Assembly (NCBI GenBank): GCA_002316795.1
Contig: DCEE01000018.1
Span: 1-44,410, forward strand
Source: Synergistaceae bacterium UBA1037
GTDB lineage: Bacteria > Synergistota > Synergistia > Synergistales > Synergistaceae
Length of the DNA stretch: 44,410 bases
Reading direction: 5' to 3'
Under the pieces are notes generated by a model that had not been told where the DNA came from, searched no databases, and saw only the letters and a program-made list of their open reading frames with translations. This document shows, in pieces, positions 23,908-33,824 of this stretch (positions within the stretch are counted from its first letter, which is position 1; each line of letters opens with the position of its first letter). The translations under genes were made by a program, and so were the position numbers.

Positions 23908-24897
23908 TCAGGAGATAAGTCCTGCGTAGAGTTCTTCAGTCCGTTTGGTGATATTTTCCAAAGTCGCGCCGTTTTGGATCGCATACCATACTGATCCTCC
24001 CATTCCCACGCCCTCTTTGACGTAACCTTTTTCGTAGTCAGCAAGGCCCGGGAATCTCGACTTAGAAAAGTCGAGGGGGGCCGAGTACCATTCAACGCCT
24101 ATCCTCTCCGCATATTCGACGAAACAGCTTGTTATGTCATTACATATATATTTGGTCGTGGCCACCATCAGCGGTCTCGTTACCTTCATGTCCCTGAGCA
24201 GTGCGGCGACTGCCATCATCTGGGTGCCTCCCGCAAGGACCACTTCGGTATCTTCAGGAAGAGCGGATACGAAGGAAGCTACAGATATCTGCATCGGATC
24301 CCCCGCTTCCGCCGCCGCTGCGAGGCCCTTTCCTTTCATACCGCCTGTTCTGATGCCGAGCCTTGAGGCGACCGCATTCCAGATCTCTTCCTTTTTAGGC
24401 AGCGGGTTTACGGGGCCCGCAGATGAGACTGTCCCGTCGTATCCGAGGGACCTCAGGAGTAGAAGGGCCGTTGTTGTCCCTCCGGGAATTGATTCGGCAA
24501 GCACAAATCTTTTAATGCCGGACCCGGCAAGATCTTTGGCTGCCTCAGCAGCCTCTTCGGAGATCTTCAGGAAGTCCGGCACTGCGGGCCCTACCCTGGG
24601 ATCCCTTCCGGGGACCGCTTCAAGATCCCTGAACGGAGCAGCAGGGGCTATCGAGGTCCCGGCCCTAATGTTCATGACGGGAAGTTTTCCTTCCATTACG
24701 GCCGCTTTAGTCACAAGAGCCGGCGTCGGGTGGCCGAACGGATCCAGAGGTATACAGTCGATCACCTTTGGCCTGTCGTAGTAGAGCATATCCGCATCCG
24801 CGGGAGCGGTATAGGGAAGCGCTTCGACGTTCGCCCCAGCGGCCGAGAGCCCTTTCTCTTTTGACAGATCTGTCTCGCTGATGAATAATATGAACAT
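23908..24897 (-). CDS. CobT-like nicotinate-nucleotide phosphoribosyltransferase homologue (TIGR00303 / UPF0284 type)
   Basis: The 329-residue protein resembles the divergent, mostly archaeal branch of the CobT family, which is thought to activate the lower ligand base for cobalamin. Recognisable pieces are NIRAGTS, an AESIPGGTTTAL segment, the DPMQISVASFVSAL region, VVLAGGTQMMAVAALL, and the C-terminal EGVGMGGSVWYA. No other cobalamin gene is in the window, so the exact role stays open. The start is the ATG at 24897. It faces the EamA gene across a shared terminator. Confidence 0.8.
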   Translation of the reverse strand: MFILFISETDLSKEKGLSAAGANVEALPYTAPADADMLYYDRPKVIDCIPLDPFGHPTPALVTKAAVMEGKLPVMNIRAGTSIAPAAPFRDLEAVPGRDPRVGPAVPDFLKISEEAAEAAKDLAGSGIKRFVLAESIPGGTTTALLLLRSLGYDGTVSSAGPVNPLPKKEEIWNAVASRLGIRTGGMKGKGLAAAAEAGDPMQISVASFVSALPEDTEVVLAGGTQMMAVAALLRDMKVTRPLMVATTKYICNDITSCFVEYAERIGVEWYSAPLDFSKSRFPGLADYEKGYVKEGVGMGGSVWYAIQNGATLENITKRTEELYAGLIS

Positions 24898-25090
24898 AGG
24901 CTTATATTTACCCCCTGTACTAACTCAGATATAAGAGTTAAAATCGATTTCGTGGTCTCTGTTTCCGGCAGAGTTTGTTGTTTTTTGGAGCCTGCCCTGC
25001 GTCATGTATGGAATTTTAGCACGTTTTTGCGGAACAGACTCGGCATTGATGATTTTTATCTGATACCCTGATCTGGCAATGGAGGATCTT

Positions 25091-25705
25091 ATGGCTACAA
25101 AACTGGCCCCTACAAGAGGAAACCTCGTCAAGCTCACCCGTTCGATGAAGATGGCGCAGTCGGGACATGACCTGCTCGATCAGAAACGGCAGGTGCTGAT
25201 GATGGAGCTCGTCAGATATATCGATTCGGCAAAAACAATACAGAGAGATGTCGAGCGTGTTTTCAAAGAAGCATACGAAGCGCTTCAGAAAGCAAACGTC
25301 TCTCTTGGGATAGATACTGTGGAAGACATATCTGAAGCCGTTCCCCTGACTTCTGATATTACTGTCCGTCTGCGTTCTGTAATGGGAGTGGAGATCCCTG
25401 ATGTTGACCCGTTGTCGGACAAGACCGTACCCAGTTATTCTTTTTACGGATCTTCCGGGGCGATGGATGCGGCATACTCTAAATTCAGGAAGGTAATGGT
25501 GCTGCTCGCTCGGCTTGCAGAAGTCGAGACAAGCGTATACAGACTTGCAGTACAGATAAGAAAGACGCACAGACGTGTCAATGCTCTTGAAAAAGTGGTC
25601 ATCCCATCAAACAAGGCGGACATAAGGTTCATATCCGACGTCCTTGAAGAGGGCGAACGTGAAGACTTCACAAGAATGAAGATGGCTCAGAAAAAGGCAA
25701 AGTAG
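25091..25705 (+). CDS. atpD: V/A-type ATP synthase subunit D
   Basis: Subunit D forms the central rotor shaft of the V/A-type ATPase, comparable to gamma of F-type enzymes. The 204-residue product shows the family pattern of long N- and C-terminal helices: APTRGNLVKLTRSMKMAQSGHDLLDQKRQVLMMEL at the start, and ETSVYRLAVQIRKTHRRVNALEKVVIP near 147-173. The ATG at 25091 is chosen for its GGAGG at 5 bases. D is the first gene here, whereas many operons place it last. Confidence 0.95.
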   Translation: MATKLAPTRGNLVKLTRSMKMAQSGHDLLDQKRQVLMMELVRYIDSAKTIQRDVERVFKEAYEALQKANVSLGIDTVEDISEAVPLTSDITVRLRSVMGVEIPDVDPLSDKTVPSYSFYGSSGAMDAAYSKFRKVMVLLARLAEVETSVYRLAVQIRKTHRRVNALEKVVIPSNKADIRFISDVLEEGEREDFTRMKMAQKKAK

Positions 25706-25727
25706 TCTAATTCCGGAGGTAATGACG

Positions 25728-26075
25728 ATGGGTACATTGCAGGAAGTGCTTGCAGTTCTGCTCGGAGCGGAATCAGAGGCAAAGAGGATCGTTGAGGATT
25801 CAAAAAGCGAATCAGATGGGTTCCTGCGTTCTGCGCAGGAAAAGTTTGCCATGGAGCGCACCAATCAGATGGCCTCCGCCAGAGAGCAGGCCAAGGGGAT
25901 AATGGAGACCGCCCTCAATTCGGCGAGGACTGAGGCGGAACAGATAGCTGATCTCGGAAAAGAGGAGCGGATCCGTATGCAGAAACGTTTCGAAGAAAAC
26001 GTGGATCCTGTTATCGACTCTATGATCTCAGAGACAGCAGAAAGATTCATATCGAAAACCAGAAGGGGTAATTAA
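25728..26075 (+). CDS. V/A-type ATP synthase peripheral stalk subunit G/H
   Basis: The 115-residue, almost fully helical and charged protein is predicted to form the coiled-coil partner of subunit E in the peripheral stalk. Its position between subunits D and C, its length, and the repeated alanine/glutamate pattern (for example LLGAESEAKRIVEDSKSESD) support this. Sequence similarity in this family is weak. The ATG at 25728 has GGAGG 8 bases upstream; the ATG at 25722 is too close to it. Confidence 0.82.
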   Translation: MGTLQEVLAVLLGAESEAKRIVEDSKSESDGFLRSAQEKFAMERTNQMASAREQAKGIMETALNSARTEAEQIADLGKEERIRMQKRFEENVDPVIDSMISETAERFISKTRRGN

Positions 26076-26077
26076 GT

Positions 26078-27178
26078 TTGCTATCAACTTCCAAGGGGCA
26101 GGCAACAGCTATAGGTGTGAAATCACACGTGCTCTTCAGCAGGCTTCTGACCTCCGAAGAGTACTGGGCTTTGCTTAACCTGGGCTCTACCGCGGAGATA
26201 ACTGATTTCCTCAAACAGACAGAAGGGTACGGCAGCCACCTCGAGACGATCCCGCCCGCAAAAGTCCACCGTGTGGACCTTGAGAATGCCGTCAGGTCTG
26301 CTATCCTCTCTGAAGCTACAGCCTTTCTCTCATATCTGGCCGGCCCACAACGGGAGCTCTTCGTTGACTGGCTCGGGTGGTACGAGGCAGAGCACCTCAA
26401 GAGCATTTTCAGATGGATAAGGGTCAAAAGACTGGACAGGGACGAGATGAGAAAACGCCTATTCGCGGTGCCGGGCTCGAAATTGTCGTACGGCCTTTTG
26501 CTGAACAGCAGGGATTACGGTGAAGCCCTTGACGCCCTGAAGGATACAAAATATTACAAAGCCGTCGCGGAACCGGTCAGACACCTCATAAACGGAGAAG
26601 AGTCCCTCTTTTCGCTTGAACTCGCAATAGACAACCTGGTCGAATCTTCCCTGTATAACGACCTTAAAAATCTGCCGGAAAAAGAGCAGAAACTGCTTGA
26701 GCCCTTATTCGGCAGCAGGATAGACCTGTTGAACCTGTATCACTTCCACAGGTGCACATGGTACTACCAGATGACGATGGAAGAGACCCTGAGCAGGATG
26801 CTCCCTGTTAAATACAAGGTAAAGACGCACCATCTCAGGGATATGGCAAGAGGCGCGACATGGGAGGAGAGGCTTGACAGACTTGAGCTGTCTTTCCCCG
26901 TCTACGCAAAAATATTCAGGGATGCGCTTGAAAAAGAAGACAGGGAACTTGCCCTTGAAATGTCCATCAAGCGGTACAACTATTTAAAAGCCCTTGCGAT
27001 ATTTGAGAAGGGGCCGCCGGGATTCCACACAGCCATAAGCTATTTCATACTGAAATCCCATGAACTGGACGACATCATACGTGTTATTGAAGACGTAAGG
27101 TATGACTATGACCGCAGCCAAGCGGCGACTTACCTTATCAGGCCTATAATCAGCGGGGGTGAACCCAAATGGCAGTAA
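26078..27178 (+). CDS. atpC: V/A-type ATP synthase subunit C (subunit d / AC39 type)
   Basis: Subunit C is the funnel-shaped connector between the central shaft and the membrane ring. The 366-residue product is helical and begins with a KGQATAIGVKSHVLFSRLL segment. It has the ENAVRSAILSE and FVDWLGWYEAEHLKSIFRW regions characteristic of the AC39 family, and a YFILKSHELDDI motif near the C-terminus. The TTG start follows AAGGGG. Its stop lies within the first codons of subunit I, an overlap of 10 bases. Confidence 0.92.
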   Translation: MLSTSKGQATAIGVKSHVLFSRLLTSEEYWALLNLGSTAEITDFLKQTEGYGSHLETIPPAKVHRVDLENAVRSAILSEATAFLSYLAGPQRELFVDWLGWYEAEHLKSIFRWIRVKRLDRDEMRKRLFAVPGSKLSYGLLLNSRDYGEALDALKDTKYYKAVAEPVRHLINGEESLFSLELAIDNLVESSLYNDLKNLPEKEQKLLEPLFGSRIDLLNLYHFHRCTWYYQMTMEETLSRMLPVKYKVKTHHLRDMARGATWEERLDRLELSFPVYAKIFRDALEKEDRELALEMSIKRYNYLKALAIFEKGPPGFHTAISYFILKSHELDDIIRVIEDVRYDYDRSQAATYLIRPIISGGEPKWQ

Positions 27179-29136
27179 TGAAAATGGTCGCGTTGACCAT
27201 GATAGGTCCGGATTCGGAGATGGAGCCTGTAGCCCGTCAGATGGTGCTGACAGGAGGCTTCCAGCCCCTGCCCCTCGACCTTCTTGTAAACGACAGGTCC
27301 CTCAGGTCCAAGGTCACGACCGAGACAGAAAACCCGTACGACGAACTCCTTAACAAGGTCTCCACCGTATGGAAGATAGCTGGAGAGATGATCCCCGAGC
27401 CCTCCCCTGTGACCCTGACCAGAGAGTTTACGCTTACGGCCGCCCGCCGCAAGGTGGACCAGACTTCCAGACGGCTGGAGGTATGGGAAAAGCGAAGGCT
27501 TGTGATGACAGAGGAAGAAGAACTGCTCACGGCCACCAAGCTCTTCGTCGAAGTGCTTAAGGGTACCGAGTTCGGTCCGGAAGAACTCGCGGGTGGCAAA
27601 TTCCTGATACCCTTCTTCGGAAGGCTGTCCAACGAAAACTATCAGAGACTGACAGAGAGCAGCGAGGAATCTCCCATCACGGTCAGCGAACTGAATGTGG
27701 TGGGCGGAAACACATGGGCTCTCGTACTGACTGTAAAGGGATACGAAGAGTCGACAAGGAAACTGCTCGAAGCGGTCTATTTCAAAGAGTTTTCATTAAA
27801 ATCGATAGCTGAGCAGCTAAAGGGAAAAGATCCGCTGAGCCAGGTCAACAAGCGCATCGCCAACCACCAGCGGGCCATCAAGGGGCTTGCAAAGGCCGCT
27901 AAGGACATGCTTAGGGAGCAACGCGCCGAATACGAGCTTCTGTATTCGCAGCTCTACACGATGCAGAGGGTTTATGACGTCTGCAAGGGCCGCGGAGAGG
28001 TAAGCGGCATGTATGTTCTCTCAGGATGGATACCTGCCGATACCCTTGCGGAGATCAGGAAGACGGTGGAAGAGGAAGCCCCTATGACAACGGTCATGGT
28101 GGAGGAGACAAAGGACATAACCTATTCAGGCATAAGGGTACCCACACTCCTTCAGAACAACCCCTTCTTCAGGGCCTTCCAGGATATAGTGTCGATGTAC
28201 AGCCTTCCCTCCTACGGAGAGATCGACCCTTCCCCGATCGTGGCAATATCCTTCATACTCTTTTTCGGTTTCATGTTCGGAGACATAGGACACGGGCTGA
28301 TGATATTCCTGGCCTCCTCCGTCCTTGTAAAAAAAGGGATGATGAAGCGTTCCTTCGGCCAGGTAATGAAATACGCAGCGGCAAGTTCCATCATTTTCGG
28401 AGGGCTGTACGGAAGCATCTTCGGGCTGGAGAACGTTATCCCGGCGCTGTGGCTCTCTCCGATGCATGACACCAATAAGCTGCTCATAGTGGCCATCTGC
28501 ATGGGCGTCTTCATGATAAGCCTCGGACTTGTACTGAACATGATCACACAGTACAGGGCAAAGGATTTTGGCCGGCTTCTTTTTGACGGACAGGGTATGG
28601 CAGGACTTATGCTCTACTGGACAATGGCCGCCCTGGCTGCCATATACATGACCGGAACGAAGATACCCGAAGTAGCTGCCGACATCATGTGGGCCGGGAT
28701 CGGAGTCCTGATGCTGCTGATGATATTCCGTGATGTGCTTGCGCGCTATCTGCTCCATCAGAAGGACGAGGGAGAATCTGTCGTTCTAAACATTTTTGAG
28801 ATAATGCACAACCTGATGTCATTCGTCTCTAACACAGCTTCTTTTGTAAGGCTCGCCGCATTCGCCCTCAACCACGTCGGGCTGTCACTGGCGGTGATCA
28901 TGCTCTCAGAGATGGTCCACTCACTGCCCGGCGGGATAGTAATGAAGGGAATAATACTCGTGATAGGAAATATAGTGATCGTATGCCTGGAAGGCCTCAT
29001 CGTATTTATCCAGACTCTGCGACTCGAATACTACGAGTTCTTCGGTAAATTTTACAAGGGAGGGGGAAGCGCTTTCAAACCTGTCGGCTGGAAAAAGGAC
29101 GGTTCCAAGTACGTTTCCGCGGCCGAACAGAAATAA
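27169..29136 (+). CDS. atpI: V/A-type ATP synthase subunit I (membrane stator, subunit a)
   Basis: Subunit I holds the ion half-channels and anchors the peripheral stalks. The 655-residue product has a cytoplasmic N-terminal half with coiled-coil stretches, then seven or eight membrane segments from about residue 350. The segments PSYGEIDPSP, FGFMFGDIGHGLM and SNTASFVRLAAFALNHVGLS carry family hallmarks; the last includes the essential arginine of the channel. The ATG at 27169 overlaps subunit C and has a GGGGG-type ribosome binding site inside it. Confidence 0.95.
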   Translation: MAVMKMVALTMIGPDSEMEPVARQMVLTGGFQPLPLDLLVNDRSLRSKVTTETENPYDELLNKVSTVWKIAGEMIPEPSPVTLTREFTLTAARRKVDQTSRRLEVWEKRRLVMTEEEELLTATKLFVEVLKGTEFGPEELAGGKFLIPFFGRLSNENYQRLTESSEESPITVSELNVVGGNTWALVLTVKGYEESTRKLLEAVYFKEFSLKSIAEQLKGKDPLSQVNKRIANHQRAIKGLAKAAKDMLREQRAEYELLYSQLYTMQRVYDVCKGRGEVSGMYVLSGWIPADTLAEIRKTVEEEAPMTTVMVEETKDITYSGIRVPTLLQNNPFFRAFQDIVSMYSLPSYGEIDPSPIVAISFILFFGFMFGDIGHGLMIFLASSVLVKKGMMKRSFGQVMKYAAASSIIFGGLYGSIFGLENVIPALWLSPMHDTNKLLIVAICMGVFMISLGLVLNMITQYRAKDFGRLLFDGQGMAGLMLYWTMAALAAIYMTGTKIPEVAADIMWAGIGVLMLLMIFRDVLARYLLHQKDEGESVVLNIFEIMHNLMSFVSNTASFVRLAAFALNHVGLSLAVIMLSEMVHSLPGGIVMKGIILVIGNIVIVCLEGLIVFIQTLRLEYYEFFGKFYKGGGSAFKPVGWKKDGSKYVSAAEQK

Positions 29137-29218
29137 CAATATATTGACAGGACAACTACAACGATAAAAACAGTGAATTGATAATTTTTTACAATTACAG
29201 AAAAGGAGAGGGTTTTGA

Positions 29219-29635
29219 ATGTTTGGACTTGCAGTTTGCTGCGGCACTGTCGCAACGATGATAGGCCTGGGGTATTTTATGCAGCGCAGGGGATTCAAAG
29301 GAGGACGGGTATTCTATCTTTCCGGACTCGGGATATCGTCTCTTCTGATCTTCACAGGCGCAGCGCTTTCTCTCACGATGCACCCCGCATTCGCTCAGGC
29401 GGCCGCAGCCCCTCTTGGAACAGGCGCGGGCATGGGCTTTATAGCCGCAGCAGTTTCAACCGGACTCGCATGCCTCGGAGCGGGGCTTGCCGTTGCGAGC
29501 GTCGGATCCGCAGCGCTCGGACTGGTAGGGGAAAAACCTGAAATGCTGGGGACGACCCTTATCTATCTCGGCCTTTCAGAGGGTATCGCCATATACGGAG
29601 TCATCGTCTCCCTTCTGATACTGGGGCGGATATAA
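29219..29635 (+). CDS. atpK: V/A-type ATP synthase rotor ring subunit K (c subunit)
   Basis: This is the proteolipid of the ion-translocating ring. The 138-residue product has four hydrophobic segments. The C-terminal pair (about 71-100 and 110-136) is the canonical hairpin, with the ion-binding Glu121 in LGLSEGIAIYG and the loop GEKPEMLG. The N-terminal 60 residues contain two further hydrophobic segments without an ion-binding acid and end in a signal-peptidase-like AFA-Q, so processing is possible. The preceding 82-base gap is AT-rich and carries AAAAGGAGAGGG, a very strong ribosome binding site that fits the need for many copies. Sodium or proton specificity cannot be decided. Confidence 0.93.
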   Translation: MFGLAVCCGTVATMIGLGYFMQRRGFKGGRVFYLSGLGISSLLIFTGAALSLTMHPAFAQAAAAPLGTGAGMGFIAAAVSTGLACLGAGLAVASVGSAALGLVGEKPEMLGTTLIYLGLSEGIAIYGVIVSLLILGRI

Positions 29636-29651
29636 GGGTATAACAACAGAA

Positions 29652-29960
29652 ATGAAAGCTTTCATTGTGAGCGACAACCATGATTCCCTGGTAGGCATGA
29701 GGCTTGCCGGCATCCAGGGTTGTCTCGTTCACACTGCGGATGAGGCTTTTGCCGCAATTGACAGAGCGCTTAAGATACCGGACCTTGCCATTCTCGCAGT
29801 TACAGAAAAAGTTGCGGAAATGGCTCCGGATGTTATTCAGCAGCTGCGGGAGCGCGGAGATCTGCCTCTTGTGGTTGAGATACCTGACAGATTCGGTACA
29901 AAACGGGGTCCAGATTTCCTGACCCGTTATGTACAGGAAGCCATTGGGGTGAAAATGTAA
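29652..29960 (+). CDS. atpF: V/A-type ATP synthase subunit F
   Basis: Subunit F is the small regulatory protein that binds the D shaft. The 102-residue product has the Rossmann-like pattern of the family: KAFIVSDNHDSLVGMRLAGI at the N-terminus, PDLAILAVTEKVAE near 44-57, and PLVVEIPDRFG near 72-82. Its stop overlaps the subunit E start by one base (TAATG). Confidence 0.93.
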   Translation: MKAFIVSDNHDSLVGMRLAGIQGCLVHTADEAFAAIDRALKIPDLAILAVTEKVAEMAPDVIQQLRERGDLPLVVEIPDRFGTKRGPDFLTRYVQEAIGVKM

Positions 29961-30574
29961 TGAAAGAAGTATCCAATGAAAAAATTGGGACACTCAGGGA
30001 CATAATCCTTGACAGAGCAGACGCGCAAAAAAAGGATCTGACGACGGCAGCGAGACGTGAAGCCGAGGAATGGATGCTGAAGGAGACAGAGAAACTGCAG
30101 AACGAAACAAACATAATCCTTCAGGATGCGAGAAAAAGGGCCGAGGATATCCGGCGCAGACAGATACTCTCTGCAGAGAGAGAAAAATCTACTGAAACGC
30201 TCAGGCTTCAGAACAGGATACTTTCAGAAGCGCTCGGGAGGCTCCAGGACAAGTTGGTCTATCTCAGGGACCGTGAAGATTATGCCGATATACTGGCAGG
30301 CATCTGTGTAGACGCGGTCAATTCGCTGAGGGAAAAAGAGGGCCTGAAGTTCAGGCTTTCGGCTGTCGACCTCGGCCTTGCCGACAAAGTGATATCCAAG
30401 GTAAGCGAGGTACTTCCGGGAACAGAACTGGTATTCGATCCGGAACCGGCCCCCATATTGGGGGGATGCTGGGTCTCAACCAAAGATAACCGCAGACAAG
30501 TCAACTCCGACTGGCAAAGTCTGACACAGGAAATGGCCGATACGCTGGCCGAACGGCTTCTGCCGCTGCTATAG
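29960..30574 (+). CDS. atpE: V/A-type ATP synthase subunit E (peripheral stalk)
   Basis: Subunit E pairs with subunit G to form the stator stalks. The 204-residue product has a long charged N-terminal helix (about 10-100, rich in Glu, Lys and Arg) and a globular C-terminal domain with PILGGCWVSTKDNRRQVN, the usual GGxxxxxxxGxxxxN-type ending. It sits between subunits F and A, as in most operons of this type. Confidence 0.92.
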   Translation: MKEVSNEKIGTLRDIILDRADAQKKDLTTAARREAEEWMLKETEKLQNETNIILQDARKRAEDIRRRQILSAEREKSTETLRLQNRILSEALGRLQDKLVYLRDREDYADILAGICVDAVNSLREKEGLKFRLSAVDLGLADKVISKVSEVLPGTELVFDPEPAPILGGCWVSTKDNRRQVNSDWQSLTQEMADTLAERLLPLL

Positions 30575-30586
30575 GAGGAATGGGTT

Positions 30587-32392
30587 TTGGAGGCTAAGAC
30601 AAATTTCGCCCCAAATAATAAGGAAGGTATCGTTACCTTCGTTAATGGTCCTGTAATCAAGGCCTCTAATATGCGTGATTTTGCAATGCGTGAAGTTGTC
30701 AACGTCGGACCCAAAAAGCTTATGGGAGAGATCATAAGCATGGACGGCGATGATGCAACTATTCAGGTCTACGAGGACACTGACGGACTTAAAATTTTTG
30801 AGACCGTCACAGGTTCCGGGGAATCCCTCTCAATTGAGGTAGGCCCCGGACTTATAGGAAGTTTCTTTGACGGCATCGGCCGCCCGCTGGACTCCCTTCT
30901 TGAATCAGAGGGGATGTACATTTCTCCCGGGACATCCGTCAATATGCTTAACAGGGACAAGACATGGGAGGTCACTCCTGTTGCAAAGCCGGGCGACCTG
31001 GTAACAGGGGGCACTGTGATAGCTACGGTACAGGAGACTCCTCTGCTTCTCCATAAGATCATGGCCCCCCCCGGCATGGAAGGGGAGATCACCTGGGTGA
31101 TATCCGGAGGATTTCACAAAGGCGGCGAGATGGTTGCAAAGATCAAGGATGCCTTCGGCCGTGAAGTTGCGATTCCGATGATCCAGAGATGGCCTGTGAG
31201 AACTCCGCGTCCCTACCGCGAAAGGCTGCTTCCGAATGAGCCTTTTGTCACAGGACAAAGAGTCATTGACGGACTTTTCCCGATAGCAAAGGGAGGCACT
31301 GCCTGTATTCCTGGAGGATTCGGGACAGGGAAAACGGTAACGCAGCACCAGCTGGCCAAATGGGGCGACGCTCAGGTCGTCATTTACATCGGATGCGGCG
31401 AGAGAGGAAATGAAATGACGGACGTCCTCGAGCAGTTTCCTGTGCTTGAAGACCCCCGCTCAGGCAGGCCTCTTATGGAAAGGACGATCCTTATAGCGAA
31501 CACCTCCAACATGCCTGTTGCAGCACGTGAAGCTTCGATATACACCGGTATCACTATTGCTGAATATTTCCGGGACATGGGATACGACGTCGCAATAATG
31601 GCAGACTCGACATCAAGGTGGGCGGAAGCCCTCCGCGAGCTTTCCGGCCGCCTCGAAGAGATACCCGCGGAAGAAGGGTTCCCCGCCTATCTGCCCAGCA
31701 GGCTGGCTGAATTTTACGAGAGGGCAGGAAGAGTCGTGACACTGAACGGTGAAAACGGCAGCATAAGCGTTATCGGGGCTGTATCTCCTCCCGGAGGAGA
31801 TTTCACTGAACCTGTTACAAGACATACAAAGCGCTTTATAAGATGTTTCTGGGGACTTGACAAAAACCTTGCAAACGCGAGGCACTATCCTGCCATCTCA
31901 TGGATAGACTCCTACAGCGAATACGCTGAAGAGGTCAACGGGTGGTTCTGTTCCAACGTAGACCCAAGGTGGGGAAATACCAGGGACAAAGTCCGCCAGA
32001 TCCTCGCTGAGGACAACAAGGTCCAGCAGGTCATAAAGCTAGTCGGTGAGGACGTTCTGCCTGACGATCAGAGACTTATTGCATTTACGGCCTTCCTGAT
32101 AAAGAACGGATATCTCCAGCAGAATTCGTTCGGATCGGATTCATACTCCCCCCCCTCAAAGGGGTTTGAGATCCTGGACGTGATAATCGATTTCTATAAT
32201 AAGGCTCTTAACCTGGTACGCAAGGGCATCCCGATCTCCCTTATCAAGGAGGACGAATCTGTCGACTCGATAACCCACCTGAGGGAACTCGCACCGGACG
32301 ACGCCGAAGGTTTTGCCCTTGTCAGAAAGAGGATAAATGCTCACCTCGAAAGGGTAGCTGCGGAAAGAACAAGAAAGCTCGGAGGTGAGTAG
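30587..32392 (+). CDS. atpA: V/A-type ATP synthase catalytic subunit A
   Basis: Subunit A is the catalytic ATPase of the V1/A1 head. The 601-residue product contains the N-terminal beta barrel, the non-homologous bulge region typical of A subunits (about 115-190), the Walker A GGFGTGKT at about 241-248, the [10 protein letters not shown] segment, and the [14 protein letters not shown] block. The TTG at 30587 is the chosen start, with AGGAGG 8 bases upstream. Subunit B follows after 3 bases. Confidence 0.98.
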   Translation: MEAKTNFAPNNKEGIVTFVNGPVIKASNMRDFAMREVVNVGPKKLMGEIISMDGDDATIQVYEDTDGLKIFETVTGSGESLSIEVGPGLIGSFFDGIGRPLDSLLESEGMYISPGTSVNMLNRDKTWEVTPVAKPGDLVTGGTVIATVQETPLLLHKIMAPPGMEGEITWVISGGFHKGGEMVAKIKDAFGREVAIPMIQRWPVRTPRPYRERLLPNEPFVTGQRVIDGLFPIAKGGTACIPGGFGTGKTVTQHQLAKWGDAQVVIYIGCGERGNEMTDVLEQFPVLEDPRSGRPLMERTILIANTSNMPVAAREASIYTGITIAEYFRDMGYDVAIMADSTSRWAEALRELSGRLEEIPAEEGFPAYLPSRLAEFYERAGRVVTLNGENGSISVIGAVSPPGGDFTEPVTRHTKRFIRCFWGLDKNLANARHYPAISWIDSYSEYAEEVNGWFCSNVDPRWGNTRDKVRQILAEDNKVQQVIKLVGEDVLPDDQRLIAFTAFLIKNGYLQQNSFGSDSYSPPSKGFEILDVIIDFYNKALNLVRKGIPISLIKEDESVDSITHLRELAPDDAEGFALVRKRINAHLERVAAERTRKLGGE

Positions 32393-32395
32393 CTT

Positions 32396-33775
32396 ATGGC
32401 GAATGCTGAATATATTGGTGTAAAGGATATCGAAGGTCCGTTCGTCCTGGTCGAGAACGTAACCGGCGTAGGCTACGGAGAGCTCGTCCATATACGTGAC
32501 AGCAGGGGGCAGATGCGACACGGGCAGGTCAAGTCGCTCAGCGAGAAGGCCACGCTCGTGCAGGTGTTCACAGGTACAGAAGACCTCATCCCAAACACAA
32601 CAAAACTCCGTTTTCTCGGAAAACCCCTTGAGATCAGGCTCTCAAAGCACATGCTGGGCAGGACTTTCAACGGTCTGGGAGAACCTAGAGACGGATGCGG
32701 CGAGACCTACGGAGGCAAACGGGTAAATATTAACGGGCTCCCGCTCAACCCAATGGCGCGCCAGTATCCGAAGGATTTCATAAACACGGGCATATCGGCT
32801 ATAGATACGCTTACCACACTCATCAGGGGCCAGAAGCTCCCTATATTCTCAGGGAACGGACTGCCTCACAACCAGCTTGCTGTCCAGATCGCAACACAGG
32901 CTAAGATCATGGGGTCGGATGATTTTGCCGTTGTCTTTGCGGGGATAGGGATCAAACACGATGACGCGGCATATTTCACGCAGGAACTCTCCAGCAGGGG
33001 GCACAGCAACAATATCGTGACTTTCCTCAACCTTGCTGACGATCCTGTTATCGAACGCATAGCCACCCCAAGGATGGCGCTCTCAACCGCAGAGTATCTG
33101 GCATATGAACTTGGTCTGCATGTCCTTGTAATAATCACGGATATGACAAGCTACTGTGAGGCCCTGCGTGAGATCGGAGTCGCGGCGGGAGAGGTCCCCA
33201 GCAGAAAAGGGTACCCGGCCTATCTATACAGCGACCTCGCTTCCCTTTATGAGAGAGCCGGCGTCGTAAGGGGCGTCAGTGGCAGCGTAACGCAGATCCC
33301 GATCCTGACGATGCCGAACGACGACATTACCCACCCTATACCCGACCTTACAGGATTTATTACCGAGGGACAGATAGTGCTTTCAAGAGAGCTTGACTCA
33401 AAGAACATCTACCCTCCGATAGACATCCTGACAAGCCTTTCCAGACTTATGAAAGACGGTATAGGTAAAGGATACACCAGGGAAGACCACCCCAGCGTCT
33501 CAAGCCAGCTCTTCGCCTCTTACAGCAGGGTCCAGGAGGTCCGCTCCCTGGCCGGTGTCGTCGGAGAGGATGAACTTTCAAAGAATGACAAGATGTCTCT
33601 GGAATTTGGAAAACTCTTTGAGGAAAAGTTCCTTAAACAGGGCAAAGAAGAGGAAAGGGAGATAGGCTACTCGCTCGACATGGCGTGGGAAATACTGAGC
33701 AATCTTCCAAGAAGCGAACTTACCAGGGTCTCGCTGGCTGATATCCGTGAACACATAAGAGTGGCCGGCGACTGA
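32396..33775 (+). CDS. atpB: V/A-type ATP synthase non-catalytic subunit B
   Basis: Subunit B completes each nucleotide site at the A-B interface. The 459-residue product lacks a classical P-loop: the corresponding stretch reads [12 protein letters not shown], as in all B subunits. It carries [14 protein letters not shown], the [14 protein letters not shown] block and the GRSGSV-equivalent [22 protein letters not shown]. The ATG follows GGAGGT. It is the last gene of the operon and is followed by a terminator. Confidence 0.98.
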   Translation: MANAEYIGVKDIEGPFVLVENVTGVGYGELVHIRDSRGQMRHGQVKSLSEKATLVQVFTGTEDLIPNTTKLRFLGKPLEIRLSKHMLGRTFNGLGEPRDGCGETYGGKRVNINGLPLNPMARQYPKDFINTGISAIDTLTTLIRGQKLPIFSGNGLPHNQLAVQIATQAKIMGSDDFAVVFAGIGIKHDDAAYFTQELSSRGHSNNIVTFLNLADDPVIERIATPRMALSTAEYLAYELGLHVLVIITDMTSYCEALREIGVAAGEVPSRKGYPAYLYSDLASLYERAGVVRGVSGSVTQIPILTMPNDDITHPIPDLTGFITEGQIVLSRELDSKNIYPPIDILTSLSRLMKDGIGKGYTREDHPSVSSQLFASYSRVQEVRSLAGVVGEDELSKNDKMSLEFGKLFEEKFLKQGKEEEREIGYSLDMAWEILSNLPRSELTRVSLADIREHIRVAGD

Positions 33776-33791
33776 TATCTTGAATGAGCAG

Positions 33792-33824
33792 AAAAGAGGC
33801 CCGGGAAGATCCCGGACCTCTTTT
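33792..33824. terminator. Bidirectional terminator after the ATPase operon
   Basis: A 14-bp stem with a single mismatch (33792-33805 with 33811-33824) and a 5-base loop is followed by T on the plus strand. The proximal arm starts with AAAAGAGG, giving CCTCTTTT on the minus strand. It lies between subunit B and the convergent MOSC gene, whose stop abuts it. Confidence 0.9.
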
